Source: Agrococcus terreus (GTDB lineage Bacteria; Actinomycetota; Actinomycetes; Actinomycetales; Microbacteriaceae). From it: DNA of 64,000 nt. Shown piece after piece: positions 1 through 7,157 of the stretch (within the stretch, counting starts at the first letter, position 1; every line of letters begins with the position of its first letter). The notes below the pieces were generated by a model. It was not told the DNA's origin. It saw only the letters and a program-made list of their open reading frames with translations, and did not search any database. Location of the stretch: the NCBI RefSeq assembly GCF_014645235.1, contig NZ_BMLM01000001.1:310001-374000 (forward strand), written 5' to 3'. The position numbers and the translations under genes were made by a program.

Positions 1-508
1 GGTCGAGCAGCTGCAGCGCGGAATCGACGCGGTCGCGGCCGCCGACACGGTAGATGCTCGCGCGAGGCAGGATCGAGCGCACGTCGGCCCAGAGGGCATT
101 GCTGAGCACGCTCGCGTTGCCGACGACGTTGACGTAGCGAGGATTGAGCCTGCGCAGCTCCTGCTCCACCACTGCCGGTACCGAGTCGCGGCGCACCATG
201 AGCACATGGGCGCCGGTGGCCGACGCGGCCGGAGGCACGGCCAACGCATCCGCGCCCGACTCTCCTGAGGTCAGGTAGACGGTGGTGGTGGGCGCCATCT
301 TCTGCGACATCAGCACGCTGGTCGCGTAGAGATCCTTGCCGCCGATCCACTCCTGACCGGTCGGCAGGGTGGCCTCAGCCGGAGCTGCTGGCGCGACGAT
401 CAGCGAGACCGCGGTCGCCGCGAGGGCGGCGGCCGCGACGGCGACGCGCACTCGACGCATCGCCGAGCCGAGCGTCGCGCGCCGAGCGTTCGAATCGTGC
501 TGTCGCAT
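1..508 (-). CDS. Cell-wall-binding repeat 2 family secreted protein (C-terminus beyond the window)
   Basis: The gene reads from an ATG at 508 leftwards off the window edge, so only about 169 N-terminal residues are visible. Residues about 18-48 form a signal peptide (RRVR followed by an Ala/Val/Leu-rich stretch ending APAEA). After it comes a repeat of the CW_binding_2 type: a GGKDLYATS start, VYLTSGESGADALA, a DSVPAVV segment and VVGNASVLS, then a second unit begins with YRVGGRDRVDSA. In this family such repeats anchor secreted proteins to the cell wall; here that role is inferred. No strong ribosome site precedes 508. The frame stays open up to an ATG at 663, but codon use argues against one long protein (see 510-663). 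Confidence 0.75.
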   Translation of the reverse strand, partial: MRQHDSNARRATLGSAMRRVRVAVAAAALAATAVSLIVAPAAPAEATLPTGQEWIGGKDLYATSVLMSQKMAPTTTVYLTSGESGADALAVPPAASATGAHVLMVRRDSVPAVVEQELRRLNPRYVNVVGNASVLSNALWADVRSILPRASIYRVGGRDRVDSALQLLD

Positions 509-509
509 G

Positions 510-663
510 TCACTGCCCCGCGATCGTCGTGAAGTGGGTGACGAAGTTCGGATCCCACGCGCCGGGCCGGTCGGAGGCGGAGCGTACGGGGGCGGCGCAA
601 CGGCGGCGCCGTTCGGCTGCTGCCAGGCGGCGGGCTGGTTGGGGGGCGAGGAGGGGTCGGTCA
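510..663 (-). pseudogene. Small Pro/Gln-rich gene with an apparent one-base frameshift
   Basis: An ATG at 663 follows a good ribosome site (GAAGG) and opens a Pro-rich peptide starting MTDPSSPPNQPAAW with G/C-rich third positions. Near position 560 that frame suddenly shows poor codon use, while the next frame becomes well formed and reads AWDPNFVTHFTTIAGQ before a TGA at 510-512. The simplest reading is a gene of about 51 codons with one base missing near 558-566, either a real mutation or a sequencing error. Its stop overlaps the start of the cell-wall-binding gene (TGACATG), so the two would be coupled. Function is unknown. Confidence 0.4.
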
Positions 664-925
664 TCGGCGTGCCTTCGAGGTGATGAGGGAGACGGCCCAT
701 GGGTGCTGGAGGCCGAGACGCGGACACGGATACCCTTTCCGGTCTCCCGTCTGGGATGAGCGTACGGCTCGCGCGACCGCGCGCCTCGCCCGGGCGAATC
801 CTTGAGCATCACTTGAGCGTCGGCGGATCCTGACGGGTCGTTCAGTCTCGACTCGCTCGGCCCCCTCGGCTCGAGGTGCGCCGCGCTTCGCGTAGCGTGG
901 AAGGTCGGACCATCGGAGGAGCCCC
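664..925. other. Divergent intergenic region without a recognisable gene
   Basis: About 260 bases separate the leftward small gene from the rightward zinc-ribbon gene. Open frames here have poor codon use. No clear operator or hairpin was recognised. A GGAGG ribosome site for the rightward gene lies at its right end. Confidence 0.4.
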
Positions 926-1525
926 ATGCCCGACCTCGCCAACGGCAAGTACGTCTCGCAGTCCGACGCGATCCGCCAGTGGTGGCCCGCGGCGCGGGAG
1001 GTGCTGCTCGAGACCGCGCGCGAGTACGGCGCCTGGATCACCGAGGAGGATCTCGGCGCCCGCATCCAGGCTGCCACCGGCATCTCGACCAAGCAGCCCG
1101 CGGAGGAGTGGGTCGGCAGCGTGCTCACGCGGGTCGCGACCGATGCGGCGGGCCGCGGCGAGCCCCGGATCGCCTCGCTGTGCGTGCGCGCCGACCTGTC
1201 GGTGGGCGACCACGCGGGCGCCGTGCCCGGCACCACGGTGCAGTCGCGCGAGCAGCGCGCAGCCGAGGACCGCTTCGACTGCTACCGGCTGTACGGCGCC
1301 GAGCTGCCGGAGAACGGCGGGCGTCCCCAGCTGACGCCGCGCACCTCGGCACGCCCCGTGACGAGGGCGCCCCGCTCGACGACCCCTCGAGCCCCGCGCA
1401 CGCCGAAGTCGACGAAGCCCGCGCCCGCGGCGATGCGCGAGGTCACCTGCACCAGCTGCTTCATGGTGGTGCCGGAGGCGGCGGAGTGCCGCGAGTGCGG
1501 GGCGAGCCTGGCGAGCGCCGTCTAG
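926..1525 (+). CDS. Hypothetical protein with C-terminal zinc ribbon
   Basis: A 199-residue protein starting at an ATG behind a strong GGAGG site. The N-terminal 135 residues look globular (WWPAAREVLLETAREYG near residues 19-35) and match no family I recognise. Residues about 136-170 are a low-complexity Thr/Pro/Arg linker. The C-terminus holds a four-cysteine ribbon, CTSC at about 174-177 and CREC at about 190-193, which could bind zinc. The stop overlaps the stop of the convergent gene on the other strand (CTAG), so no room is left for a terminator. It is presumably a cytoplasmic protein; function is unknown. Confidence 0.7.
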   Translation: MPDLANGKYVSQSDAIRQWWPAAREVLLETAREYGAWITEEDLGARIQAATGISTKQPAEEWVGSVLTRVATDAAGRGEPRIASLCVRADLSVGDHAGAVPGTTVQSREQRAAEDRFDCYRLYGAELPENGGRPQLTPRTSARPVTRAPRSTTPRAPRTPKSTKPAPAAMREVTCTSCFMVVPEAAECRECGASLASAV

Positions 1526-2142
1526 CGCAGCGGGTCCTGCTCCGCCGCGCTCAGCGGCGTGAACGCGTGGCCCGCGAGCGTGAAGTGGAGGCGCGCGGCG
1601 AGCTCGAGCTCCTCGGCGATCGCTGCCGCGTCGCCCACCGAGCGGCCGACGGCGACGAGGCCGTGCCGGTCGAGCAGCACGGCGTTCGCGCGGGCATCCG
1701 CCGCGAACCCAGCTGCGCATGCCGCGGCGAGGCCTGCATCGCCCGGGGGCACGTAGGCGACCCGCGGCAGCAGCCCGACGCGCATCGTGTAGTACGGCGT
1801 GTAGTGCGGCAGCGCGTCCTCCCGAGGCAGGTCGTCGAGGCACGAGAGCGCCAGCGCCCACGGGGAGTGCGTGTGCACGATGCCGCGCGCCTCCGGCCGC
1901 TCCTGATAGACCGCGGCGTGCAGCACCGACTCCTTGGTGGGCCGCGGGCCGTCGAGGTGCTCGCCGGCGAGCGAGATGCGCGAGAGCGCGTCGGGGTCGA
2001 GCGCGCCGAGCATCGCTCCGGTCGGCGTGACGACGATCGTGTCGCCGTCGCGCGCGCTCAGGTTGCCGCTGGTGCCCGGAGCCATGCCGAGTCCGTCCAG
2101 GCGCCGACCCAGGTCGACGATCGCGTCCGCGAGCTCGCTCAT
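1522..2142 (-). CDS. otnC: Class II aldolase, OtnC-like 3-oxo-tetronate-4-phosphate decarboxylase
   Basis: A 206-residue class II aldolase/adducin-fold protein. Visible family features are GTSGNLS (23-29, phosphate loop), E71, the zinc histidines in HTH (90-92) and H160 in LDRHG. OtnC enzymes split 3-oxo-tetronate 4-phosphate into dihydroxyacetone phosphate and CO2. The ATG at 2142 overlaps the stop of the upstream kinase gene (ATGA), so the two proteins are translationally coupled, as expected for consecutive steps. The pairing with a DUF1537 kinase supports OtnC over fuculose-phosphate aldolase. The exact stereochemistry of the substrate cannot be read from the sequence. Confidence 0.8.
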   Translation of the reverse strand: MSELADAIVDLGRRLDGLGMAPGTSGNLSARDGDTIVVTPTGAMLGALDPDALSRISLAGEHLDGPRPTKESVLHAAVYQERPEARGIVHTHSPWALALSCLDDLPREDALPHYTPYYTMRVGLLPRVAYVPPGDAGLAAACAAGFAADARANAVLLDRHGLVAVGRSVGDAAAIAEELELAARLHFTLAGHAFTPLSAAEQDPLR

Positions 2143-3386
2143 GCGCGCACGCTCCCTTCCGTGAGGTCGAGCGACCGGTCGAAGATGTCGTCGCCGCCGA
2201 AGTTCCCGGACTTCAGCAGCAGCCCCACGCGGTCGCCGTCGAGGGCGACCGTCCACGGGACGCCGGGGTCGACCTCGGCGCCGATGGCGAGGGCGCGCAC
2301 GCCCAGGCCGTTCACGACCGCGCCGCTCGTCTCGCCGCCGGCGACGACGATGCGGCGCACGCCCTCGCGGGCGATGCCTGCCGCGATGCGCGCGAAGGCC
2401 GCCTCGATCGCGAGCGACGAGGCCTCGATGCCCAGCTCGGCCTGCACGGCGGCCACGACCTCCGGATCGCTCGACGAGTAGACGAGCGGGCGCTCGTCGA
2501 GGTGCTCGGCGACGAACGCCACGGCCTCCTCGACGACCGGCTCTCCGGCGACGATGCGGTGCACGTCGACCTCGAAGGCCGGATGCGCGGCACGGTGCAG
2601 CGCAACCTGGCGTCGGGTCGCGGCGGAGCAGGAGCCCGAGAGCACCGCGGCAGGACCGTCGGGCAGCACGAGCGCATCCGCCGCGGCGTCCCGGGTGAGC
2701 ACGACGCGGCCGAGGGCTGCGGAGAGGCCCGCGGCGCCGGTGAGCAGCGGGGCGTCGGCGAGCGCGAGCGCGAGCGCGTCGAGGTCGCCGTCGGTCTCGG
2801 CGTCGGCGATGCGGAGGCGCGGACCCGCGTCGGCGACGGCGGCGCGCACCGCCTCCGCCCCGTCGCGGACCGCAGCGAGCGGCACCGCGCCGACGGGCTC
2901 GTCGACCTGTGCGGCGAGCACGCGGCGCAGGTCGCTCTCGCGCATGGGGTTGATGGGGTGGTCGCGCATGGGCGACTCGGCGAGCGGCACGCCGTGCACG
3001 AAGAGGTCGCCGTCGCGCACGACGCGGCCGTTCTCGGGCACCGAGGGCGCGAACAGCACGCGCTCCGCGCCGACGAGGTCGGCGAGCGCCGTGGCGACGG
3101 GGCCGATGTTGCCGCGATCGGTGGAGTCGAAGGTGGAGCAGTACTTGAAGTAGAGCCGGTCGGCGCTCCGTGCCCGCAGCCAGCGCGCTGCCGCGAGCGA
3201 CTGCTCGACGGCCTCGGCGGCCGGGATGCTGCGCGACTTCAGCGCCACGACGACGACGTCCGCGTCGGACGAGGCACCGTCATCGGGGACGCCGAGGTGC
3301 TGGATCGCGCGGAAGCCGGCCCGCACGAGCATGCCGGCGAGGTCGGTGGCGCCGGTGTAGTCGTCAGCGATGACGCCGAGCTGCAT
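2139..3386 (-). CDS. otnK: Four-carbon acid sugar kinase (DUF1537 family), OtnK-like
   Basis: A 415-residue protein with the N-terminal acid-sugar-binding signature DDYTGATD (8-15) and a C-terminal nucleotide-binding half with GSCSAATRRQ and GGETSGAV. Family members phosphorylate 3-oxo-tetronates (OtnK) or D-threonate/erythronate (DtnK). The ATG at 3386 follows a GGAGGAG site. The adjacent class II aldolase, TRAP transporter and dehydrogenase favour the OtnK reaction: ATP-dependent 4-phosphorylation of a 3-oxo C4 acid made by the dehydrogenase at 5351-6307. The gene lies downstream of dctP, separated by a 13-bp hairpin that may reduce read-through into the enzymes. Confidence 0.8.
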   Translation of the reverse strand: MQLGVIADDYTGATDLAGMLVRAGFRAIQHLGVPDDGASSDADVVVVALKSRSIPAAEAVEQSLAAARWLRARSADRLYFKYCSTFDSTDRGNIGPVATALADLVGAERVLFAPSVPENGRVVRDGDLFVHGVPLAESPMRDHPINPMRESDLRRVLAAQVDEPVGAVPLAAVRDGAEAVRAAVADAGPRLRIADAETDGDLDALALALADAPLLTGAAGLSAALGRVVLTRDAAADALVLPDGPAAVLSGSCSAATRRQVALHRAAHPAFEVDVHRIVAGEPVVEEAVAFVAEHLDERPLVYSSSDPEVVAAVQAELGIEASSLAIEAAFARIAAGIAREGVRRIVVAGGETSGAVVNGLGVRALAIGAEVDPGVPWTVALDGDRVGLLLKSGNFGGDDIFDRSLDLTEGSVRA

Positions 3387-3408
3387 GGGTCTCCTCCAAG
3401 GGGTGGGT

Positions 3409-3440
3409 GCGGTGCCCGCGCGCGAGGGCGCGGGCACCGC
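3409..3440 (-). terminator. Perfect 13-bp hairpin between dctP and otnK
   Basis: GCGGTGCCCGCGC and its exact complement flank a 6-base loop. No T-run follows. Placed inside the operon, it probably stabilises the 3' end of the binding-protein message and lowers expression of otnK and otnC, a common arrangement for transporter binding proteins. Role inferred from position. Confidence 0.6.
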
Positions 3441-3448
3441 AGGGGTGA

Positions 3449-4468
3449 TCAGCCGCGGAGGCCGATGATGGTCTCGGCCCACTCCCGCACCTGCGGGTCG
3501 GCCTGCTCGATGAGGCCGGCCGTGGGCTGGCGCCACTCGGCGAGGTCGATCGGGTAGAACTCCACGCCGTTCTCCTCGAGGAACGCGCGGTGCTCCTCGC
3601 GCTCCGAGATCGAGGTCTCTCGGTAGGTCGACGAGACGGTGTCGGCCGCCTGGAGCAGGATCTCCTGCACCTCCGGCGCGTAGCCGTCGAAGGTGTCGCC
3701 CCACATCTGGAAGTGGAAGTTGCCGTAGAGGTGGTTCGTCTCGGTCACGTACGGCGCGACCTCGTAGAACGACGAGAAGCGGACGACGTCGAGGGGGTTC
3801 TCCTGGCCCTCGATCGCGCCCTGCTCCATGGCAGAGAAGACCTCGTTGAGCGCCATCGGCGTCGGGGCTGCGCCGAGCGCCTGCCAGGTGTCGATGTAGG
3901 TCTGCTGGTTGGGCACGCGCAGCTTGAGGCCGCCGAGGTCGGCCGGGCCCTCGACCGGGCGCGTCGAGTTGAGCACGCGGCCGCCGCGGTACAGGCTGCC
4001 GATCAGCTGGAAGCCGGAGTCGTCGCGCACGGCGGTGAGGATCTCGTCCTTCATCTCGCCGTCCCACACCTCGAAGAAGTGCTCCTCGTCCTCGTAGAGG
4101 AACGGGAGGCCCTCGATCGCGGCGAGGTCGGTGTAGCGCTCGAGCGAGCCGAGGCTCTCGATGACGATGTTCGTCGAGCCGATCTCGAGGCCCTCCTGCA
4201 TCTCCTCCCAGCTGCCGAGCTGGGCCGAGGGGAACACCTCGATGGTGATCGCGCCGTCGGAGAGGGTCGAGACCTCCTCGGCCAGCTGCTCGGCGGCGCG
4301 GTGCTGCAGGCTGTCGACCGCGTAGGCGTGGCCGAGCGTGAGGGCCATCGGCGCGATGCTGCCGTCCTCGGTGGTGCCGCCCTCGGCGCTCGAGCAGCCC
4401 GTGAGGGCGAGCCCGGCGATGGCGATGGCCGCGATGCCGGTGGTGGCGCGGCGGGAAGTGATCTTCAT
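3449..4468 (-). CDS. dctP: TRAP transporter substrate-binding lipoprotein DctP
   Basis: A 339-residue lipoprotein: signal sequence with lipobox LTGC (Cys25), then a DctP/SiaP-fold domain that includes the family segment GGLKLRVPN and ENPLDVV. It would capture a carboxylate ligand outside the membrane and deliver it to the DctQ/DctM permease encoded divergently at 6541-8417. Binding protein and membrane subunits are therefore split across the control region, with the regulator and dehydrogenase between. Genetic context points to a C4 sugar acid such as threonate or erythronate, or a precursor; this is inference. Confidence 0.85.
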   Translation of the reverse strand: MKITSRRATTGIAAIAIAGLALTGCSSAEGGTTEDGSIAPMALTLGHAYAVDSLQHRAAEQLAEEVSTLSDGAITIEVFPSAQLGSWEEMQEGLEIGSTNIVIESLGSLERYTDLAAIEGLPFLYEDEEHFFEVWDGEMKDEILTAVRDDSGFQLIGSLYRGGRVLNSTRPVEGPADLGGLKLRVPNQQTYIDTWQALGAAPTPMALNEVFSAMEQGAIEGQENPLDVVRFSSFYEVAPYVTETNHLYGNFHFQMWGDTFDGYAPEVQEILLQAADTVSSTYRETSISEREEHRAFLEENGVEFYPIDLAEWRQPTAGLIEQADPQVREWAETIIGLRG

Positions 4469-4550
4469 TGATGCGTCTCCTGTGGTGGTGGGTGGAGGGC
4501 GCAGTCGACCGACTCCGGAGGACAGGGTGCTCCGGTAGGCGTCGGCTGCA

Positions 4551-4560
4551 GGGGGGGGGG
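4551..4560. repeat. Run of ten G residues
   Basis: A G10 tract (C10 on the coding strand) directly follows the stop codon of the FadR-type regulator and lies about 82 bases upstream of dctP. Runs this long are slippage-prone and also error-prone in sequencing. It lies outside coding sequence, so any effect would be on the dctP leader. Confidence 0.8.
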
Positions 4561-5346
4561 CTAGCGGAGCGGGCCGTCCTCGCGGAGGTCGGTCGCGTGG
4601 AGGGAAGCGGGGGCGTCGCCGAGGGTGCGGCGGAGGCGCCGCTCGGCGCCGCGCATGTGGCTGCGCATGGCCGACTCGGCGGCGCGGCGGTCGCCGGAGG
4701 CGATGGCGGCGACGATCGTGGCGTGCTCGGAGCAGGAGCTGTCGGTCTCGCCAGCGGCGCGCAGCGAGCGCGACATCCAGATCCGCAGCAGCGAGGTGAT
4801 GTTCGACAGCATGTCGGCGAGCGCGGAGTTGCGTGCGGCGTCGGCGATGGTGCGGTGGAAGCGGATGTCGAGGTCGACGAACGCCGCGGCGTCGCCGGAG
4901 ATGGCGTCCATCTCGGCCAGGAGCGCCTCGAGCGATGCGAGGTCGGCGGGCGTCGCGCGCCTCGAGGCCAGGCCCGCGAGCACGATCTCGATGTGCTGGC
5001 GGGCCTCGACGAGCTCGAGCAGTCGGCGCTCGCCGAGGAAGAGGCCCCATTCGATGACGCGCGGCAGCAGGTCGCCGCCCGACTCGCGCAAGTAGGTGCC
5101 GTCGCCATGACGGATCTCGACCACGCCGAGCAGGCCGAGCGACTGGATCGCCTCGCGCACCTGCGCCCGGCTGACGCCGAGCTCCTCGGCGAGCTGGCGC
5201 TCGCTCGGCAGCTTGGAGCCGGCCATGTGCGGCCCCTCGAACATGCGCGTCGTGAGCGCGTGCACGATCGCCTCGCGCACCCCGCTGCCGTGCGGCGTCG
5301 AGGGTGCCGCGTCGGCGGCGGGTGTGGTCTCGTCCATGAGGGTCAT
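4561..5346 (-). CDS. FadR-subfamily GntR transcriptional regulator
   Basis: A 261-residue protein with an N-terminal winged helix (LPSERQLAEELGVSR near 46-60, then VREAIQSLG) and a C-terminal FCD ligand domain with the metal/ligand residues of the family (DLDIRFH, EHATIV, SHM). It probably represses the surrounding sugar-acid genes until a pathway acid binds. Two palindromes of the FadR type, TGGT..ACCA, lie in the divergent promoter region at 6385-6394 and 6460-6473 and are its likely targets. The gene starts 4 bases after the dehydrogenase stop, so it belongs to the leftward operon and would be autoregulated. Confidence 0.85.
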   Translation of the reverse strand: MTLMDETTPAADAAPSTPHGSGVREAIVHALTTRMFEGPHMAGSKLPSERQLAEELGVSRAQVREAIQSLGLLGVVEIRHGDGTYLRESGGDLLPRVIEWGLFLGERRLLELVEARQHIEIVLAGLASRRATPADLASLEALLAEMDAISGDAAAFVDLDIRFHRTIADAARNSALADMLSNITSLLRIWMSRSLRAAGETDSSCSEHATIVAAIASGDRRAAESAMRSHMRGAERRLRRTLGDAPASLHATDLREDGPLR

Positions 5347-5350
5347 GGTC

Positions 5351-6307
5351 TCAGGCTGCGTCCTCGGCGAGCTCGCGCCGCAGGCGCGAGAGCTCGCTGT
5401 AGGCGTTGTCGCGCTGGGCGACCATGCTCGCGGCGGCCTCGGCGTCGAGCCCGAGGTAGCCGCCGCCCGTCTTGATGCCGAGGTCGCCGGCCTCCACTCG
5501 CGCCTTCAGCGAGGGCGGCACGGCGAAGCGGTCGCCGAAGGCGCGCTCGAGCGAGACGTAGGAGTTGGCGTAGATGTCGAGGCCCGCCATGTCGGCCACG
5601 GCGAAGGGGCCGTAGAGCGCGAGGCGGAACCCGAAGGAGGCGCGCACGATCGTGTCGATCTGCTCGGCGTCGGCGTGGCCGTCCTCCACCATGCGCGCGG
5701 CCTCCTTGAACAGCGCGAACTGCAGGCGGTTGCAGACGAAGCCGGGGGTGTCCTTGACGATCGCCGGCTCCTTGCCGGCCTCCGTGAGCAGGCCCGCGAT
5801 GAGCGGCGGCAGGGATGCGTCCGTGCTCGCGTGGGGGATGATTTCGACGCCCGGCAGCAGCGTCGCCGGGTTGAAGAAGTGCACGCCGAGGAAGCGCTCC
5901 GGGCGCTCGAGCGCCTCGGCCAGGTCGCCGATCGGGATGGCAGAGGTGTTGGTGGCGATGACGACGTCGTCGCCGATCACGGCCTCGATCGCGCGCAGCA
6001 CCTCGTGCTTCACCGAGAGCTCCTCGAAGACGACCTCGAACACGATGTCGGCGCCGACGACGCCCTCAGCGAGCGATCCCGACCACGAAAGGTTCGCGGC
6101 GACGCTCGAGCCCTGCTCGGCGGTGAGGTAGCCCCGCGCGACGTGGTCGGCGGTCTCGGCGATGACCCGGGCGTGGCCGGACTCGGCTCGCGCGGCGTCC
6201 GTGTCGATGAGGACGCAGCGGGCTCCGGCTCGGGTCAGCACCTGGGCGATGCCGCCGCCCATGTATCCGGATCCGACGATGGCGATCGTCGTGGCTGCCA
6301 GCTGCAT
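5351..6307 (-). CDS. 3-hydroxyacyl-CoA dehydrogenase-fold enzyme, probable sugar-acid 3-dehydrogenase
   Basis: A 318-residue NAD-dependent dehydrogenase: Rossmann motif VGSGYMGGG (11-19), NTSAIP with the catalytic-site serine, the His-Glu pair in HFFNPATLLPGVE, and GFVCNRL with the conserved Asn. The fold is that of short 3-hydroxybutyryl-CoA dehydrogenases and of lambda-crystallin/L-gulonate 3-dehydrogenase. Beside otnK and otnC no fatty-acid genes are present, so oxidation of C3 of a C4 sugar acid, the step usually done by an unrelated-subfamily dehydrogenase (LtnD), is the likelier role. It is the first gene of the leftward operon, with ribosome site GGAGAG. Confidence 0.75.
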   Translation of the reverse strand: MQLAATTIAIVGSGYMGGGIAQVLTRAGARCVLIDTDAARAESGHARVIAETADHVARGYLTAEQGSSVAANLSWSGSLAEGVVGADIVFEVVFEELSVKHEVLRAIEAVIGDDVVIATNTSAIPIGDLAEALERPERFLGVHFFNPATLLPGVEIIPHASTDASLPPLIAGLLTEAGKEPAIVKDTPGFVCNRLQFALFKEAARMVEDGHADAEQIDTIVRASFGFRLALYGPFAVADMAGLDIYANSYVSLERAFGDRFAVPPSLKARVEAGDLGIKTGGGYLGLDAEAAASMVAQRDNAYSELSRLRRELAEDAA

Positions 6308-6377
6308 GTCTCTCCTTCGAGGTGGTGCACCGCCATCATCGGTGCGCGGACTGATCGTGCACTGCGCGCCTTGCTCA

Positions 6378-6394
6378 TGTCAAGTGGTCGACCA
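6378..6394. promoter_or_regulatory. Leftward -35 element and first FadR-type operator
   Basis: On the minus strand a TTGACA -35 hexamer (6378-6383) sits beside the perfect palindrome TGGTCGACCA (6385-6394). FadR-family repressors classically bind TGGTnnnACCA. It would control the dehydrogenase-regulator-dctP-otnK-otnC operon. A plausible -10 lies about 17 bases further left but is weak. Confidence 0.6.
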
Positions 6395-6459
6395 ATAAGG
6401 TCAAAAAAGCGTTGCAATCAAAGACATTGAGCGTGGAACGTTGCACATCGACGTGCATC

Positions 6460-6473
6460 ACTGGTAGACCAGT
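6460..6473. promoter_or_regulatory. Second FadR-type operator, ACTGGT-AG-ACCAGT
   Basis: A perfect 6-2-6 palindrome with the TGGT..ACCA core, 66 bases from the first site and upstream of the dctQ start at 6541. Likely a target of the regulator at 4561-5346 for the rightward permease genes. Confidence 0.6.
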
Positions 6474-6540
6474 CACTCGACAGAGGTCGACCTCTCCCGA
6501 GCAGAGCGGGAGCGGCCGAGGGATTCGAAGGAGAGTCGCC

Positions 6541-7155
6541 ATGCACGAGCGCAGATGGATGCCGAGCCCGCCCGGGCTCTCGGGAGGCATCCTCGGCATC
6601 CTCGACAAGACCGCCGCCTGGCTGGTCGTCGTCGGGCTGGGGCTGCTGGCGGCGGTGATCTTCCTGCAGGTCGTCGCGCGCTACGCGCTGAACGCCCCGA
6701 CCGTCTGGTCGGAGGAGCTCGCGATCAGCATCTTCGTCTGGGTCTCGATGCTCGCGATCCCGCTGGGCCTCCGCCGCGGCGAGCACCTCACGCTCGACTT
6801 CGTCATCAAGCGCTTCTCCGGCACCGTTGCGAAGGTCGCCGCCATCGGCATCGCGGCGCTGACCGTGCTGATGTTCTCGATCCTGGTGTGGCTCACGGTG
6901 CAACTGCTGCCCGCCGCTGAACGGCAGCTGCTGGCCGGCATCGCGGGTGGCCTCGGTATCCAGGCGAAGGTCTCCTGGGTCTACGCCGCGGTGATCGTGG
7001 GCGGCGCGCTCTCGGTCGTGTTCTCGGTGGAGCGCGCGGTGCTCTTCGCCCGCGGCCGCATCGAAACGCTCGTCGAGGACGCCGACCAGCAGGTCATCGA
7101 GCAGCTCGAGGCGGAGGCCGACGGCCGCCCGCAGGGCCCGGCGGCGGGGATCTGA
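6541..7155 (+). CDS. dctQ: TRAP transporter small permease DctQ
   Basis: A 204-residue membrane protein with four hydrophobic segments (roughly residues 20-42, 53-70, 90-110, 130-152) and the DctQ signature region around VVARYALNAPTVWSEELA and RRGEHLTLDF. The ATG at 6541 follows GAAGGAGAG; ATGs further upstream in frame would start inside the operator and are rejected. The 50-residue tail is acidic. Together with DctM it forms the sodium-driven permease; the DctP partner is encoded on the opposite strand at 3449-4468. The stop is 2 bases from the dctM start. Confidence 0.85.
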   Translation: MHERRWMPSPPGLSGGILGILDKTAAWLVVVGLGLLAAVIFLQVVARYALNAPTVWSEELAISIFVWVSMLAIPLGLRRGEHLTLDFVIKRFSGTVAKVAAIGIAALTVLMFSILVWLTVQLLPAAERQLLAGIAGGLGIQAKVSWVYAAVIVGGALSVVFSVERAVLFARGRIETLVEDADQQVIEQLEAEADGRPQGPAAGI

Positions 7156-7157
7156 GC

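Noticed and set aside
1-663. One long cell-wall-binding protein starting at 663
   Set aside because: The frame is open, but third-position GC collapses between about 510 and 560, so translation of that stretch in this frame looks unnatural; the shorter start at 508 gives a normal signal peptide.
5351-6307. Fatty-acid beta-oxidation gene
   Set aside because: The fold fits, but no thiolase, acyl-CoA dehydrogenase or hydratase is nearby, and the operon is a sugar-acid one.
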